The notes beneath the pieces were generated by a model, which had not been told where the DNA came from, did not search any database, and was given only the letters and a program-made list of their open reading frames with translations. Both the position numbers and the translations under genes were made by a program. A DNA stretch of 64,000 bases, taken from Bartonella henselae str. Houston-1. Lineage in GTDB: Bacteria; Pseudomonadota; Alphaproteobacteria; Rhizobiales; Rhizobiaceae. Each line of letters begins with the position of its first letter. Positions within the stretch are counted from its first letter, which is position 1. The stretch covers positions 1,415,001-1,479,000 of the forward strand of contig NC_005956.1 in the NCBI RefSeq assembly GCF_000046705.1. The letters are read 5' to 3'. Below, one piece after another: positions 40,496-51,000 of the stretch.

Positions 40496-41524
40496 ATGGA
40501 AAAGACGCAAAATACGCCCAATAAACTTCCTGTTACAGTTCTTACAGGATATCTTGGCTCAGGAAAAACCACTCTTCTCAATCGCATTCTCAGTGAAAAC
40601 CACGGCAAACGTTATGCAGTCATTGTCAATGAATTTGGTGAAATTGGCATTGATAATGACCTTATCGTTGAATCAGATGAAGAAATTTATGAAATGAATA
40701 ATGGCTGTGTTTGCTGTACCGTACGCGGCGATCTTATTCGCATTCTAGAAAGTCTGATGCGACGCTCTCACCGATTTGATGCTATCATTATAGAAACAAC
40801 AGGGCTTGCTGATCCGGTTCCTGTTGCACAAACTTTTTTTATGGATGATACGGTGAATACAAAAACAGCTCTCGACAGTGTCATAGCAGTCGTTGATGCA
40901 AAGCATCTTTCACTCCAACTTAAAAAAAGCCGAGAAGCTGAAGAGCAAATTGCCTTCGCTGATATCATTCTTTTAAATAAGATTGATCTTGTAAGTGTAA
41001 AAGAACGTGCACAGGCTGAATCACTCATTCTGGCAATTAATCCACGAGCTGTGATTTATGCAACAGAGCGTACGAACATCCCTCTTGATAAACTCCTCGA
41101 TCGTGGTTCATTTGACCTCCAACGTGTTTTAGAGAATGATCACCATTTTCTTGATCACCAGCATTTCGACCATGTATGTGGTCCCGATTGCAATCATGAT
41201 CATACACATCATCATACATCTGTCCTTCATGATATTACGATAACTTCTGTAAGTTTAAAAACAGGTGCCCTTCAACCAGAAAAGTTTTTTCCATGGATCC
41301 AACAAATTACTCAGCAAAAAGGTCCTGATATTTTGCGTTTAAAGGGGATTATCGCCTTTCAAGGAGATGATGATCGTTATGTTATTCAAGGCATACACAT
41401 GATCCTGGAAGGACAACACCAACGTCCATGGCGTGAAGATGAAAAACGTGAAAGCCGACTTGTTTTTATTGGCCGCACTCTTGATGCTAAACAGCTTAAG
41501 ACTGGTTTTGAAAATTGTGCATAA
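40496..41524 (+). CDS. CobW/ZNG-type GTPase metal chaperone (G3E family)
   Basis: Cytoplasmic GTPase of 342 residues that probably delivers zinc (or cobalt) to client proteins. Walker [16 protein letters not shown], the metal-binding [11 protein letters not shown] (C-x-C-C), Walker-B-like [23 protein letters not shown] specificity loop, and a histidine-rich stretch ([20 protein letters not shown], then HTHHHT) before the CobW carboxy-terminal domain. Its gene lies between the creatininase-type and WD40 genes. In many alphaproteobacteria members of this subgroup are repressed by Zur, whose likely gene is at 307, but I saw no operator here. Confidence 0.9.
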   Translation: MEKTQNTPNKLPVTVLTGYLGSGKTTLLNRILSENHGKRYAVIVNEFGEIGIDNDLIVESDEEIYEMNNGCVCCTVRGDLIRILESLMRRSHRFDAIIIETTGLADPVPVAQTFFMDDTVNTKTALDSVIAVVDAKHLSLQLKKSREAEEQIAFADIILLNKIDLVSVKERAQAESLILAINPRAVIYATERTNIPLDKLLDRGSFDLQRVLENDHHFLDHQHFDHVCGPDCNHDHTHHHTSVLHDITITSVSLKTGALQPEKFFPWIQQITQQKGPDILRLKGIIAFQGDDDRYVIQGIHMILEGQHQRPWREDEKRESRLVFIGRTLDAKQLKTGFENCA

Positions 41525-41534
41525 GGGAGTAACA

Positions 41535-42506
41535 ATGCCAAGCATTACCAATTACGATCTCCAAAGTTATTGCCTTTCCTGCGGTTTTATGGACAACAAA
41601 CCTGTTTTCGTTTCAGTTGAAGGTTTTATTGTTTTTTTTAACTCTCCTCCCCAAACCATTGAAATTCACCGAGGAATAATTTCTAGCCATTTTTCTTATG
41701 ATAACACTGCTCTCATTACAGGTGGAGAAGATGGAAAAGTTTGCCAAACAACAGCAGATGGTCATACACAAGTGCTAAGCAAACAAGAACGCAAATGGAT
41801 AAGCAATGTGGCTTTCGGACCACAAAAAGTTTGTGCCTTTGCCTCTTCACGCATAGCATGGGCAAACACCAACCAAGGATTCCAAGAGCTTGTTCATGAA
41901 CGTAGTGTAGAAGGTCTTGCTTTCGCTCGCAAAGGTTTACGACTTGCCGTTGCTCATTACAATGGTGTTACCTTGCATTGGTTATCAACGCAAACATCTC
42001 CCACCACATTAGTATGGAAAGGAGCGCATTGTGGTGTCACTTTTTCACCAGACAACCGCTATGTCATTTCTACTATGCAAGAGAACGCTCTCCATGGTTG
42101 GCGTCTCACAGATCATCAGCATTTACGCATGAGTGGCTACCCAAGCAAAGTCAAAAGTTGGTCCTGGAGCCAAAAAGGAAAATGGTTAGCAACATCAGGT
42201 GCATCAGCAGCAATTGTGTGGCCATTTCATACAAAAGATGGCCCCATGGGGAAAGCACCATTGGAACTTGGCACACGATCAAATGTACTTGTCAGCAGCG
42301 TCGCATGCCACCCAAGCGAAGAAATTGTAGCAATAGGCTTCAATGATGGAATGATTTTGTGCGCACATTTTCGCGATGGAAAAGAAGCCCTTCTAAAAGG
42401 TTATGGAAAAAGCGCTATCTCAGCGCTAAATTGGGATCAAAAAGGACACAACCTAGCCTTTGGGAGTGAAAATGGTGAATGTGGTATTATAAACATCACA
42501 GCTTAA
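41535..42506 (+). CDS. WD40-repeat protein linked to CobW
   Basis: Predicted beta-propeller, 323 residues from the ATG at 41535; GGGAG is seven bases upstream. The in-frame extension to 41433 overlaps the CobW gene and is rejected. Several WD-like blades are visible, for example FSYDNTALITGGEDGKVCQT, FARKGLRLAVAHYNGVTLHW, FSPDNRYVISTMQENALHGW and WSQKGKWLATSGASAAIVWP. No catalytic domain. A WD40 gene just after the CobW GTPase is a recurring rhizobial arrangement, so the proteins probably work together, for example as a scaffold for metal delivery; the exact role is unknown. Confidence 0.88.
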   Translation: MPSITNYDLQSYCLSCGFMDNKPVFVSVEGFIVFFNSPPQTIEIHRGIISSHFSYDNTALITGGEDGKVCQTTADGHTQVLSKQERKWISNVAFGPQKVCAFASSRIAWANTNQGFQELVHERSVEGLAFARKGLRLAVAHYNGVTLHWLSTQTSPTTLVWKGAHCGVTFSPDNRYVISTMQENALHGWRLTDHQHLRMSGYPSKVKSWSWSQKGKWLATSGASAAIVWPFHTKDGPMGKAPLELGTRSNVLVSSVACHPSEEIVAIGFNDGMILCAHFRDGKEALLKGYGKSAISALNWDQKGHNLAFGSENGECGIINITA

Positions 42507-43074
42507 GAAAAGCATTAGCAATAACAATCGTCGCAGATAAAAATGATCACTCAATCCTCCAAAGATGATGAAACAGAAAAACCTCCTTCTTCTCTCAAAA
42601 AAAATCAAACACCTCAAAAAAGAAAAAACCTTTAAAGTGTCTAAGCTATTGACCTTTTAACAGTGCTGTTTTGCCCTCTACCTAGATGAAAGAATCCCCC
42701 TTCAAAAGACCATAAAATAACATCACAACCCTATACAAACCTGTGGCATGCTACAAACCTTCATAAAAAGCACTTCTCCTTAAAACTTCCGAAAAAAACG
42801 TCTTACCCTTACCATTGGTAATATCCATACGCAAAATATCAGAAGAATGAAATTCAAAATTGTTTCTTAAATTTTTTTAGTGGTTTAAAAAAAATCTGAT
42901 CATACTTGAAAAAACTGAATCAAAAACGGCGTAAAACCGTTTTCGCAAAAAGCTCTCGAACCAACAAAATGCTATTTTAAACATAATTCTTGTTTTATAA
43001 AAAACTCTAGCATCTACTTTTTTAAGCTTTCTAATTATTCCCTCTTTCTCTTTTCTGCATTCTCATTGAGAATG
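42507..43074. other. Gene-poor stretch
   Basis: About 570 bases without a gene I can support. Confidence 0.4.
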
Positions 43075-43515
43075 ATAAAACATTGATTTATAATGATAAA
43101 TCATCTTTTTGCAACTTGAATGAGAGCCCCAAATATCGTAAGATTCTCTCATCTCAATCCCTCTTATAGTGAATCACTCAAAACCCTTCACTTGTACATC
43201 AAAAGCGAGGATGAGCGTATGGATAAAAAAACACCTCAAGAAAGGAGTAAAAACGCTTCTCATGAACCGTCTCAATGCAAAGGCTGTTGCAACATTTTGA
43301 GCTGGGAGAATGAGGGTGCCAACTTGCACCTTCATAAGAGTAAAGAAAGAAGTGCACAATGGCTTTACCGTTACACCCTTCACGAACGCCATTGTAAAAG
43401 AGGCTTTTGTGCACTGACGGATGTCTCTTTAAAAACAAGGGCGTGAATGTGCACCACAATGGCGTGTTTGCTTTGTGTAATGAGCGTGAGCCTATTAAAA
43501 AACTTAAGAAGCACT
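43075..43515 (+). pseudogene. Decayed integrase relic G (best-preserved amino-terminal part)
   Basis: Plus-strand copy with the shared boundary ACATTGATTTATAATGATAA at its left end. An open frame of 108 codons (43120-43446) reads NILSWENEGANLHLHKSKER then SAQWLYRYTLHERHCKRGFC and ALTDVSLKTRA, the arm-binding (DUF4102-like) domain of P4-type integrases. The frame ends where others continue, and no core-binding or catalytic domain follows. Not a functional recombinase. Confidence 0.75.
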
Positions 43516-44284
43516 CCTGCCCGCTAAAGGCATCGCCCTAATATCTTCTTACGCTACCGTAGTAATGAGGATAATTGTGTAGAGATCTCCCTTTTTCAAA
43601 AGGTGCATTGGCACCTATAATGTACAAAAAAATTATAACTTTAGAAATATAGTAAAGCACATTTTTAAAATATCTTCGTCACTATTTTATCTCAAACGCC
43701 CCTCTCCTTTCCTTAAAGTATCGGTATTTCTTAATAAAGATGCAAAGAAATATTTTATAAAAGAAGAAAGTAAAATGACGCATTGACTGTCTATAAAAGT
43801 TAACACATTTTGTTTTTTATATAAAGGAAAAATTAAAATAGACCAATAAATAATAAGCTTACAACGAAAACTTATGACCTACACCAAAACTGGTAAAGAG
43901 AAAGACAAAAAATAACAGGAAAAGCGCTCCCTAAGAAGAAGTTCTGATCACTTATCTTGACAGAAAAAATATCAAAACAAACAATCTTTTACAACATTAC
44001 ACTATGAACATCACGCATACAATCTTGTAAGATGTGGCAAAACCCCAATGGAATTGGCAATCCCATGCCCTATTACAAACACCAAAAATCTTTTAAAAGT
44101 CTACTATAATATACAAAAGAATCATCCAATTAATCGGCGTTTTCAATCATAAACCAAAGAAATCACAGAGTGTGCGTTTTATTATTAATAAACGGAAAAC
44201 CCTTTAGAGAAAGCAACAGAGAAAAAAATTATAAAGCATCACACTGTGCTGCCTTCTATATCAAAATACAGATTGTCTTGTATT
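43516..44284. other. Intergenic region below the first autotransporter
   Basis: No gene seen. Near 44230-44255 the minus strand has GCAGCAC ... GTGATGC (one mismatch) followed by an AT/T-rich run, a plausible terminator for the autotransporter; it resembles the perfect terminator at 48002. Confidence 0.4.
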
Positions 44285-44866
44285 CTAGAACTGATAGCGC
44301 ATTCCACCCGAAAAACTGGTTCCAGAAAAACCAGCCTTCGTAAGCTTCTGCTGATAACTCAGATCACCGTGAAGAGTAAAGTTTGAAGACAACCGAGCAT
44401 TAAAACCTAATCCAGTTTCTACAAAAGAACCAAAAGCACCCAACTGGAAAGCATCTTTGAAATGCACAGATTGCTTTTTTCCAAAACTATGCGCAAGATG
44501 CAGCTTGCCATACAAGGAAACAACACGTGGCTCATCGGTTGCAGAAAAGGTCTTTGTTAAACGTCCACCAACACGCATCGTCCATTGATCCAATTTCCCC
44601 AATTCAATCTCAAAATCGTCAATATCACGAGCCTTATCAAACTGAATATGCTGATAAATAGCCTGAACCTGCGGATCAAGAACAAAACCTTCCTCTCCTA
44701 CCATAAAAGCTTTACCAGCAGTCACTGAAGCACTGAGAGGTTTTCCCTTTAATGTTGTCGTCTTGCCACGTGCAAGAGTGACCACATCACCCTTAAACAA
44801 ACCATAGGATAAAAGACCATCCAAATAAAAATCCGTATCACACTGCAAACCGCCATAAGCTGTCAC
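44285..44866 (-). pseudogene. Autotransporter, 3' part (beta-barrel) after frameshift
   Basis: Carboxy-terminal 193 residues of an autotransporter beta-barrel: LDGLLSYGLFKGDVVTLARG, GLGFNARLSSNFTLHGDLSY and the final GGMRYQF with a terminal phenylalanine, as needed for outer-membrane insertion. It has no start or signal of its own and is out of frame by one base with the upstream frame (44863-47346). In the intact paralogue at 48064-54090 the two parts are continuous (EHSEESTFDKWSITAYSTLQ). The break lies in a run of six A (minus strand, plus 44887-44892); a seventh A would restore AKKSAFDKWSVTAYGG. Confidence 0.85.
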
Positions 44867-47346
44867 TGACCATTTATCAAAGGCACTTTTTTGGCGCTTT
44901 GTTCAACCTCTAAAGGTTGCAAAGAAAGTCTCTCATAAGTCCCTATAACCCCAAAAGAGGTGTTACTATATTCACCTTCAATTGTTTTCAGTAAAACACC
45001 CGCTTCGACTGCATTATAGCTAAGCTCGCCCCCATAACCATATTCCAGCACAGAAAGATTGGAGGTATAACGGTAATCACTCCCATAACCGCGCACAAAA
45101 AAGGCAGGCTTTTCCTCACTTTGCAAGAAACCACCAGAAACAGTGCGTAAAGCTTCTAACCGCTTAGCTTGATTGCCAACATGCATCAAACCACTATGAA
45201 ACAAGGCATTGGGCAAAAGCAGATATGTGGGAACTTGTGGTACAACCGCTTTAACTCCCGGATCAGGACGAGGTGGCGGAGTTGGCTCTGGACGAGGTCC
45301 CGGTTCTGGCTCAGGTTCAGGAGATGGCTTAGTATATCTATTTTCGAGGCGAAAATCCCAAAACGCTTCTTCACCTTTAACTAATCTTTGATTGGGATGT
45401 GCCTTCCCTAAATCAGATTCTGGCCCATAAGCATAGAGCGTATACTGATAAGGTGAATGCCCTACCGTAACGTAACCGCCATCTAACTGAAAAGAATCTT
45501 TTTCTGCCTTTCCAGAAACCTGAATGAGTGAAATCCCTTGGTTATTTCCACCACTCCCCGTAGGTTCTCCTGGACTTTCTGGCATACTGCGCACATGGAC
45601 TGTCGTTGTTCCAGAAACATCACCATATATCAAAACACGGTCAGTCTTTTGCTTGTTAAGGTCTCCCCCCTCATTCAGATATGTGTTCAAATAAATATGT
45701 GCACCATCATGCGCTTTATAAACGGTACCTGTCCCATTTCCAATGTGCAGCGTTTGATAATCGTAAGTTGGAGCAGATTTCAGTTTGTGAAACTTAATAG
45801 AACTATCATTTATAAGACTTACGAATGAAACAAATGAATCATTTATACGAGCAGATTCACGTGAATCCCTCTCTTGCTTTTGTTTCAAAATCCATGTCGA
45901 ACCAGCACCCAAATAGAGCTCAGCAGTAGAACGATCATCAACATGAGTGCTCCCTTCAAGGGTAGAGGCACTGGCTAAAACTTTCACCAAAGCTCCCCTC
46001 TCAGCTCTTAACAATGAACGCCCTGAAAGGGTACTTTGCATTAAATTAACAACACCATAAGTACTATCGGTACTATAAAGAGCCACACTGTCTGGAGCAG
46101 AAAACATTGTCTGCCTCAAATTAATAGCTTCCAATCTGGGTAGCGTTTTTTCCTCTTCTAGCTTTCCTCTATTCTCAAATTCCTCCCCTGGCTTTTCCCC
46201 CCGAAAATATATACCGTAAGATCTTTCACCCTCCACTGTAACAGAAGAAGATGTGAGATTAACCTCAGTCATACGATCACGCTCAGACAAATTCTCATAC
46301 AGTGGAATCGAATTAACAATACTAACTGTATTTTCTGACAAAATGCCGTGAATATCAATAACATTAATAGTGCCGCCCTTAAAATCAACAGAACCACCAA
46401 AATCCATAAGAAAAACCGCATGACTTTTATCTTTACTACTCTTTCCAGTGATAGTAACATTATCAAAAGCTATCTTGCCGTTTAGCGTTGAAGAAACCCC
46501 ATGACTGTCCTTGAAATCAACTGATCCACCATTCATCTTAATTTCTGCACTGCCATAACTATAAAGGCTTGCCTTTCCACTATTTGTTTCAATCTTTGTG
46601 TTGTTTAAAACAACATGCGTTTTTCCCCCTATTGTTTGGACAGCCATTTGACTTTCAATAATAGTCCCTCCATCCACCTCAATCATCCCATCGCTAGCAT
46701 GAAGAGCTACCTTTGCATTCTTGAGAGTCAAATTATTCAAAGTAACTTTTCCCCCCTCTGATACAGACACCCCCCGTGTAAAAGATTTTTCTGAATTTTT
46801 ACTAAAAACATTAACTTTCTCCCCTTTCACTTTTGCACCTTTCCCTTTCACCGTTATAGCAGTATTAGAGGGATATCGAGAAGCGTTGTCATTCGTAATC
46901 TCATAAGATTTATTATCGATTGTACTCTCTCCACAACCATCGCACAGATAATATAACCCATTATACATCACAAGCTTTCCCTTAGCACGGTCATATTTGT
47001 AAACATACTGACCATCATCCCTATCACCGCCAGAACCACTAAGAATACGTCCAGCGTTACTCCCACTAAGATGTCTACTAGCATCTCTACCACCAGATCC
47101 GCCATCCCCTCCAATACCGCTAAGGTTATCACCGCTCAGACCATTAAGGCTACCAATTCTCATCCCCAAAATAGTAGAAGTGTTAGGTGAGATACCAGGA
47201 GACACAGGAGTAACAGTGATAGTATAAGACATACCACCACTTCTCTCCTCTGCATTTGCAATAACCACTCCTCCAATTTGTAGGAAAGAAAGAATAGCGG
47301 TTGTGACAGTACATAAACACACATGATTTCTAAATACTTTAATCAT
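44863..47346 (-). pseudogene. Autotransporter, 5' part (signal and passenger) before frameshift
   Basis: 827 codons of a type V secretion autotransporter. It starts with an extended amino terminus and signal (MIKVFRNHVCLCTVTTAILS, FLQIGGVVIANAEE), then a glycine/serine-rich section (SGSNAGRILSGSGG), then a beta-helix-like passenger with repeated segments such as NNLTLKNAKVALHASDGMIE and NLTSSSVTVEGERSYGIYFR. A proline-rich linker (PSPEPEPEPGPRPEPTPPPR, about residue 675) leads to the barrel start with VVPQVPTYLLLPNALFHSGL. The frame ends early at VPLINGQ because of the missing base. Similar to the inducible Bartonella autotransporter type; the gene is tandem to a larger paralogue on the same strand. 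If the frameshift is real it is a pseudogene or phase-variable. Confidence 0.85.
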
Positions 47347-48001
47347 AATTCCCTCGAAACTTTTCTTCCCCTCTCATTGGAAAATAAAAGCACTCCTAAA
47401 AACATCCCGCTTACTCCCTCAACACTCAAAAGGCTAAACCAAAAGGATGCATCTACAGCTCATTTGACTGACGCAATGCGTTATTCAAATAAACTCCCCA
47501 CAAAACCTCCCTGCAACACAAAAACTACCCATAAGAGAATAATTTATATACGCAATCTATAGGTGTATAATACATTCCGTATTTCGTGTAAAGCAAAAAT
47601 AAAATCATTAGGTGTAATTAATTATATAAACAATCTATCGTTGTGTAACTCAAAAGAGTGACCAAAGATATGAAATGAAAAAGAGTGCCAAAATCAGTAA
47701 AAAAACAAACTTTAGAAAACCTAGCTTTACTAACTATAGAGCAGAGACATCAAAGCCGTATAAGGAAGGATATTGTAAATCCACACGGGAGTTCCCCCAT
47801 TCAAAAGCCCCCGGAATAAAATCGGGCGCTTATCGTATCATGATCACAAAAATTTTAAGAAAATTCACTCACTGAAGCATGAAAAGAAAATGATACGGTC
47901 TTTAGCTGCTTTCACGCGCAAAACAAAAATATTATGATTTTTTAGTGAATATCAAAAAAGTAAGGATCTTTTGAGAAATCAACGTAAGTTTTATAAATCA
48001 A
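47347..48001. other. Intergenic region between tandem autotransporters
   Basis: About 650 bases. It includes the upstream region of the first autotransporter (GAGGGAATT before its ATG), with an AT-rich segment near 47560-47600 containing ATACATTCCGTATTTCG. A basic 66-codon plus-strand frame (47675-47875) has no known match. Confidence 0.4.
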
Positions 48002-48026
48002 AGAGGCAGCACATTGTGCTGCCTCT
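48002..48026 (-). terminator. Terminator of the large autotransporter
   Basis: A perfect 11-base-pair stem, AGAGGCAGCAC / GTGCTGCCTCT with a 3-base loop, about 40 bases beyond the stop codon; the minus strand continues TTTGATTTATAAAAC, with T-rich character. Confidence 0.7.
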
Positions 48027-48063
48027 CATATCAAAGTACATATTGTCTATATTATCTCGTAGC

Positions 48064-51000
48064 CTAGAACTGATAACGCAATCCTCCAGAAAAACTCGCC
48101 CCTGAAAAACCAGCCTTCGTAAGCTTCTGCTGATAAACAACATCACCGTGAAGCGCAAACTTTGGAGACAACCAAGTATTAAAGCCTAATCCAGCTTCTA
48201 GGGAAGAACCAAAAGCACCTAACTGGAAAGCATCTTTGAAATGCACAGATTGTTTTTTTCTAAATCCATGGACAAGATAAAGCTTACCATAGAAGGAAGT
48301 AGCGCTTATTCCCTCAGATCCTGTCGGAGACTTGCTCAAACGTCCACCAACACGTGCTACCCACTGATCAAGTTTTCCCATCTCAACATCAAAATTATCG
48401 ATATCACGGGCCTTATCAAATTGGAGATTTTGATAAACAACCTGAACTTGAGGATCAACAACAAAACCTTCATATCCTGTTGCAAATGACTGACCACCTG
48501 TCAAGGAAACACTGAGAGGTTTGCTCTTTAATGTTGCTGTCTTACCACGGGCAAGAGTAACCACATCTCCTTTGAACAGACCATAGGATAAAAGACCATC
48601 TACATAAAAGCCCGCATCATGCTGCAGAGTGCTATATGCCGTTATAGACCATTTATCAAAGGTACTTTCCTCACTGTGTTCAACATTTTTAGGTTGTAGA
48701 GAAAGTTTTCCATAAGAGCCCATCACCCCAAAAGATACCACATTATCTGCACTCTCGATCGTTTTCAGCAAAATGCCAGCCTTAACAGCGTTATAACGAA
48801 GATGTCCCCCATAGCCATATTCAAGTGCAGACAGATCTGAGGCATAACGGTAATGACCACCATAACCACGCAAGAACAAAGCAGGGTTCTCATGAACTTC
48901 TAACATTCCACCGGCACTCATCCGCAACGTCTCCAACTGCTTATTTTGATCACCGATATCCATCAAACCAACATGGAATAAGTTATTTGGCAAAAGAAGA
49001 TAAGTGGGTACTTGCGGTACAACAGACCTGACAACTCGTTCAGGGAGAACAAATCCATCCGCTCGTTCATCGAGAACAAGTCCATCAGTAGGAACAGAAG
49101 GCTTAACATACTGATTTTCTAGACGGAAATTCCAAAACGCTCCGCCGTCCTTTATAAATTTCTGTTCAATATGCTCCTGTTTTGCAGTTAGCTGTGGACC
49201 GTAAGAACGAAGAACATATTTGTAAGGTGAATTCGCTAATGCAACATAATTACCATCCAATTGGAAAGAATCTTTCTCCGCTTGTCCATAAACCTGAATA
49301 ATTGAAACGCTGTGAGCAATCTGGTTGTTATCTTTACCTTCTCCTACAATATCCGAAACACCTCGTATATGTAGTCTTGTCTTTCCCTCAACATCACCAT
49401 GAATCACAAGCCTATCAGTTACTTGCTGATCACTTGGATCTCTGGGGTTTAAACGCGCATTAAGAAAAATTGCAACATCACCATGCGCCTCATAAACCTT
49501 GGCGTTCCCAGTTCCAATATGGAGAGTCTGATACAGATCTTCAGATTCCGAAGGTACAAAATCAATAGTACTATTTACAAGTCTTATAGAAGAAACACAC
49601 GAATCTATACACCCTGAGTCTGGAGTTGCAAAATTTCTCTTTACACTTCTTTTTAGAATCCACTCTGATTTATTGATCAAGTCTAATTTGGCATAAGAAC
49701 TTTTATCAATACGAGCCCACCCTTCAATAATAGAATCATCAACCGAAACCGATATATGAGAATTATTCTCAGCACTCAACAGCAAATCACCAGAAAGAAT
49801 TGTATTTTCTTCTAAGGAGATCTGACCACCAGAATTATTACCATAAATAGCTATACCATTTATAACTTCAAATCTAGTTTTTTTCAATGAAACTGCCCCT
49901 GTTATGTCTATAGGTGTTTTCTCCTTTTGAGATACAGTACTTCGTTTAACAACACTAACTTTCTCAATAGTACTTCCTGTCCCAGACAATTCTGTAACAG
50001 CCTCCTCTAGAACCCGATTTCGATTCTGCTGACTACCTTCTTTTCGCCCCGTCCCATCAAAGTATATACCATAGGATTTATCACCTTCTACTTTAACATC
50101 AGAAAGCTCGATATGAGCACGATTCAGAGAAGGACGAACATCAGAAGATCTTTTTCTCCTGGAAGTACCGGTGTCAGAAGTACTGTTTTCAACGGAATCA
50201 TTACTATCCCTCATCCACAAACCATTAGCATCAGTACTAACATAACCATTAGTGAATTCAACAGAGCCACGATCACTCACCAAGAAAGCCGCACGCCCAA
50301 AAGTCTCGGCGGAATCTGGTTGGTCCTGTTGTCCTTTTTTTGCAGTAATTTTAACGTTATCTAACTTAACATTACCCCCCGATTCTGACCTCACTGCCAC
50401 TCCGCTTGTCAAAGTAATCACCCCAGTATTCATGGTTGCCTCACCAGCATTACTAGCCAGACCAGCTATAGCCAAATCCCCCGTCACGTTAATTTTCGTA
50501 TTACTTAAATTAACAGATGATCCAGAACCCGCCAAAACACCCACATAACGAGCATTAACCGTTCCATCAGTCATTTTAACCTTTCCACCTTTTTGCGCCT
50601 CAAGCCCAATTGAAGAATTTTTAACTGTTGATTTTTTATCTAAAACAACCTCTGCACCATCCTCTGCAAGCACAGTACTTACAAGTTGCAATTTAGTGAG
50701 ATCAACATTATTTTCACTATCAGCTGCCCCCATAATTGTGGCACCCTCTAGCTTAATAATCGTATTCTGACTCTTAGCATGCATAGGATGCTGAAGTGCA
50801 CCACTTGCCTTCAGTGTAAGATCTGTCACTGTATGTGTCTGACCATCATTGCACAAATAGGAATTTTGCAATGTCTCCGCACCATTTCTGCCCCTATCAT
50901 TACACTGAGAAGAAACACTTTCTTTACCAGCACTGTCAACAGAAGCAGAAGGCTTCGAGGTGACAATAGACTGCATGACACTAGGTTGCGGTGAGGCAGC

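Noticed and set aside
45169-45391. Plus-strand open frames rich in Gly/Arg opposite the first autotransporter
   Set aside because: Antisense shadows of the proline-rich linker; no ribosome site or homology.
47675-47875. A basic 66-codon frame between the autotransporters
   Set aside because: Lysine-rich, no homology or ribosome site; could be chance.
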